Shown here: positions 62,957 to 64,000 of the stretch, piece after piece
Numbering within the stretch: position 1 is the stretch's first letter
How the letters are laid out: the number at the start of each line of letters is the position of its first letter
Source: an uncultured Solobacterium sp.
GTDB lineage: Bacteria; Bacillota_I; Bacilli_A; Erysipelotrichales; Erysipelotrichaceae
Assembly (NCBI GenBank): GCA_900552125.1
Contig: URYK01000010.1
Coordinates: forward strand, 1 to 64,000
Length of the DNA stretch: 64,000 nucleotides
Direction of reading: 5' to 3'
Made by a program: the position numbers and the translations under genes
Notes under the pieces: model-generated
Told to the model about the DNA's origin: nothing
The model's database searches: none
What the model saw: only the letters and a program-made list of their open reading frames with translations

Positions 62957-64000
62957 ATGAAATATCAGATTCATAAAGGGAGTAAATATTTCGGTGCAAC
63001 TACCGTTTTTGAGAATATACAATTTGAAATAAGAAATACAGAAAAAATCGCAATTGTAGGAAGAAATGGCTGTGGAAAAACAACTCTTTTGAAAATAATT
63101 GCGGAAACTGAACCACTAGATCGTGGAGAAATCCATAAAGAGAATCGTTTGCGTATTGGATATCTTGCACAGACAACTTTTTCTAACGAGGATATGCTTG
63201 TTGAAGAAGAAATGGAAAGTGCTTTTGATAATATAAAAGCTTTAGGTAAACGTTTAGAAGAATTGACTGAAAAAATGTGTGAAGATCATAGTGATGAAGT
63301 ATTGAATGCATATGCCAATGTACAGACTCAGTTTGAAGAATTAGGCGGCTATACTTATCGTAATGAAATGATGACGATCTTTACTAAATTTGGATTTTCA
63401 GAAAGTGATTTAAAACGTCCGATTTCTTCATTTTCTGGAGGACAAAAGACAAGATTAGCCTTTGTTAAACTATTATTGAGTAAACCTGATGTATTATTGC
63501 TGGATGAGCCTACCAATCATCTGGATCTAGAAACAATAGAATGGCTAGAAGGTTATATTAAACGATATCCTAAAGCTGTAGTATTAGTATCCCATGACCG
63601 TATGTTTTTAGATGATGTCGCAGATGTCATTTATGAAATTGAATATGGTGTAATGCGAAGATATCCAGGAAATTATACAAACTATGTCAATGTGAAAAAA
63701 AGTGATATTGAACAGCAGAAAAGTGCATATGCAAGACAACAGAAAGAAATACAGCGAATGGAAGAACTGATTGAGAAATTTCGCTATAAGAAAAACAAAG
63801 CTGCATTTGCACAGTCAAAAATAAAATATCTAGAAAGAATGGATCGCATTGAAGATCCTAAAACAGATGAAAAAACCTTCCATGTACGATTTGAACCTCG
63901 TACAAAAGGTGGTAAAAGAGTACTGGAAGTAAAAGATTTATGTATTGGCTATGATCATCCATTGTGTACAATCAACTTAGAGATCATGCAAGGGAATAAA
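62957..64000 (+). CDS. ABC-F family ATPase, 3' end beyond window
   Basis: The open frame from ATG 62957 runs to the window edge (348 codons). The first ABC domain has Walker A VGRNGCGKTT, signature FSGGQKTR, Walker B LLLDEPTNHLD and VSHDRMFL. A basic, helical interdomain linker follows (SAYARQQKEIQRMEELIEKF), then the start of the second ABC domain. ABC-F proteins act on the ribosome (translation factors or antibiotic protection); the subgroup cannot be fixed from this part. No membrane domain. Confidence 0.9.
   Translation, partial: MKYQIHKGSKYFGATTVFENIQFEIRNTEKIAIVGRNGCGKTTLLKIIAETEPLDRGEIHKENRLRIGYLAQTTFSNEDMLVEEEMESAFDNIKALGKRLEELTEKMCEDHSDEVLNAYANVQTQFEELGGYTYRNEMMTIFTKFGFSESDLKRPISSFSGGQKTRLAFVKLLLSKPDVLLLDEPTNHLDLETIEWLEGYIKRYPKAVVLVSHDRMFLDDVADVIYEIEYGVMRRYPGNYTNYVNVKKSDIEQQKSAYARQQKEIQRMEELIEKFRYKKNKAAFAQSKIKYLERMDRIEDPKTDEKTFHVRFEPRTKGGKRVLEVKDLCIGYDHPLCTINLEIMQGNK

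Overview
The window is AT-rich DNA from a low-GC Gram-positive anaerobe. Strong AGGAGG-type ribosome sites, TTG/GTG starts, a Rex regulator, a T-box before asnS, AzlCD, a bile-acid/enoate-type flavin reductase, a GGGtGRT/NifU-like pair and several mucin- or surface-oriented proteins all suggest a gut Firmicute. Erysipelotrichia-like is my best guess, but no rRNA or marker gene here proves it. No tRNA, rRNA, CRISPR array or intact insertion sequence was seen.

Layout. 0.2-4.1 kb: an iron-alcohol dehydrogenase with a damaged 5' end, two overlapping Cof-type HAD phosphatases, and azlCD. 4.2-7.9 kb: minus-strand regulators, an orphan PotD-type lipoprotein and an SDR enzyme. 7.9-11.5 kb: a MerR-controlled heterodimeric ABC exporter with a textbook 19-bp-spaced dyad operator. 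11.5-11.95 kb: a compact locus built like a type I toxin-antitoxin (18-aa hydrophobic peptide, structured leader, convergent RNA, shared bidirectional terminator, direct repeats). 12.1-13.9 kb: a hypothetical protein, a PHP phosphoesterase and a histidine phosphatase. 14-15.9 kb: a NifU-like/GGGtGRT operon behind a leader peptide and an internal terminator hairpin.

16.2-39.6 kb is an accessory, surface-oriented block. 16.3-26 kb is a SipW/TasA-camelysin-type fibre locus: four TasA-like subunits, two dedicated SipW-type signal peptidases, an anchored beta-sandwich protein, a MucBP-like protein, a 979-aa von Willebrand A protein and a SARP-like regulator. Its two operon promoters share an 11-bp-spaced direct repeat placed exactly 9 nt upstream of the -10, the classical SARP arrangement. 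Then come an ImmA/IrrE peptidase pair, a frameshifted TPR-like gene with a small membrane protein, a PRD/Mga-type regulator next to a 2398-aa modular surface protein, and an Rpn-type nuclease behind a leader ORF and an SD-masking hairpin.

39.7-64 kb returns to core genes (mutY, NUDIX, aspartokinase-like, rex, T-box-asnS, cardiolipin synthase, OYE reductase). Within it are an AAA-ATPase/nuclease gene bracketed by 82-bp direct repeats, a sortase-anchored GH20 hexosaminidase broken at an A9 tract, a GGDEF protein, a patatin, an XRE regulator facing three operators on a 20-bp pitch, LicD, a degenerate amidase-like protein and the start of an ABC-F gene cut by the window edge.

The best candidates for something undescribed are the SipW/TasA/vWA locus with its SARP-type direct-repeat promoters, the 11.6-11.9 kb type I toxin-antitoxin-like locus, and the leader-controlled GGGtGRT operon.
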